A stretch of 64,000 bases of DNA, from NCBI GenBank assembly GCA_032622095.1, contig CP136066.1:62030609-62094608 (forward strand), given 5' to 3'. Made by a program: the position numbers and the translations under genes. The notes below the pieces were generated by a model. The model saw nothing but the letters and a program-made list of their open reading frames with translations. It was not told the DNA's origin and ran no database searches. Of this stretch, positions 63,458 to 64,000 are shown one piece after another. Numbering within the stretch: position 1 is the first letter of the stretch; each line of letters starts with the position of its first letter. The stretch is from Siphonodentalium dalli. Lineage: Eukaryota; Mollusca; Scaphopoda; Gadilida; Siphonodentaliidae.

Positions 63458-63536
63458 GTTGGTAGACAAGACAACTAGAAGATTGAAAGCGGGGAGGGAC
63501 ATGTCGACAGAGGAGAGGGGGTGTCTCACACCCAGC

Positions 63537-63982
63537 CAGGCCTGCAAATAGCGTGTCTGTCATTTGCAGAATGAGGTCCCCAGAGAGTGAATTTAGTGAC
63601 GCTATCCCGCATAGCGGGCTAGCATCACTAAATTCACCCTCTGGGGACCTCATTCTGCTTAGGCCTCATCTTCTGGGAAGTATCTATGGTATCAAATTAA
63701 CATTGTTTTTAGTTACGTTTTCCCATCTGGGAAGTTTCTATATCCCCTAATTTGCAGAAGATAAAATCCATAATCGAGGCTCCCAATGGGTGAACATCAC
63801 CAACTTCTACTGGGGAACTTCAATCTGATCCTAGGTCTGCCATAGTAGTTGAGGGCCTAAGCAGAATGAGGTCCCCAGAGGGTGAATTTAGTGATGCTAG
63901 CCCGCTATGCAGGGTAGCGTCACTAAATTCACCCTCTGGGGACCTCATTCTGCAAATGACAGACACGTTATTTGCAGGCCTG
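63537..63982. mobile_element. GAGG-family long element (446 bp)
   Basis: CAGGCCTGCAAATAGCGTGT mirrors GTTATTTGCAGGCCTG; two complete hairpins with the 250-bp spacer. Perfect 8-bp duplication CACCCAGC. Best intact long copy in the window. Confidence 0.9.
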
Positions 63983-64000
63983 CACCCAGCCCAATTCTGA

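Overview
This is animal nuclear DNA, carrying the middle of a single protein-coding gene on the + strand. The gene is AT-rich and broken into small exons with mostly GT-AG splice sites. Its 44 recognisable exons (854-63457) join into one uninterrupted frame of 7,131 bases (2,377 codons). The translation reads collinearly as an axonemal dynein heavy chain and matches DNAH6, a single-headed inner-arm type, far better than any other dynein I know. Both ends of the gene lie outside the window: the start of the tail is missing on the left, and AAA5, AAA6 and the C-terminal domain on the right. The intron repeats (palindromic MITEs, and an element starting ATACCC..CTGTAACGAAG with TCCGTCC runs) resemble those of marine invertebrates, perhaps a mollusc or other lophotrochozoan. 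That placement is a guess; the sequence firmly supports only a ciliated metazoan.

Layout. Exons 1-6 (854-3959) encode tail. Exons 7-17 (5094-16837) encode the linker and the lead-in to the motor. Exons 18-22 hold AAA1, with the P-loop in exon 19 and Walker B in exon 20. Exons 23-27 hold AAA2. Exons 28-33 hold AAA3, whose P-loop is split across exons 28/29. Exons 34-38 hold AAA4, whose P-loop is in exon 35. Exons 38-40 begin the stalk, exons 41-43 cover the microtubule-binding tip and exon 44 the returning stalk helix. The product would power an inner dynein arm in cilia or flagella.

About 89% of the window is intron, and much of that is short non-autonomous transposons. Three groups dominate. 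(1) The 'GAGG' group has 150, 254 and 430-460 bp forms built from one or two ~100-bp hairpins and mostly flanked by 8-bp target duplications. (2) The TTAA-ended palindromes (TTAACCCTTT...AAAGGGTTAA) are several families that share an interchangeable 'CCAATGCATTCTC' hairpin. (3) Larger non-autonomous elements include four hAT-like copies with clear 8-bp target duplications; one sits inside a GAGG element and one inside a minisatellite.

The most unusual signal is that at least eight introns carry decayed nearby copies of an exon edge, including splice sites. Examples are an 88-bp array repeating the exon 6 donor, and a 17-bp target duplication that regenerated the acceptor of the AAA1 P-loop exon. 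I see no second gene, no tRNA or rRNA, no CRISPR array and no prokaryotic feature.
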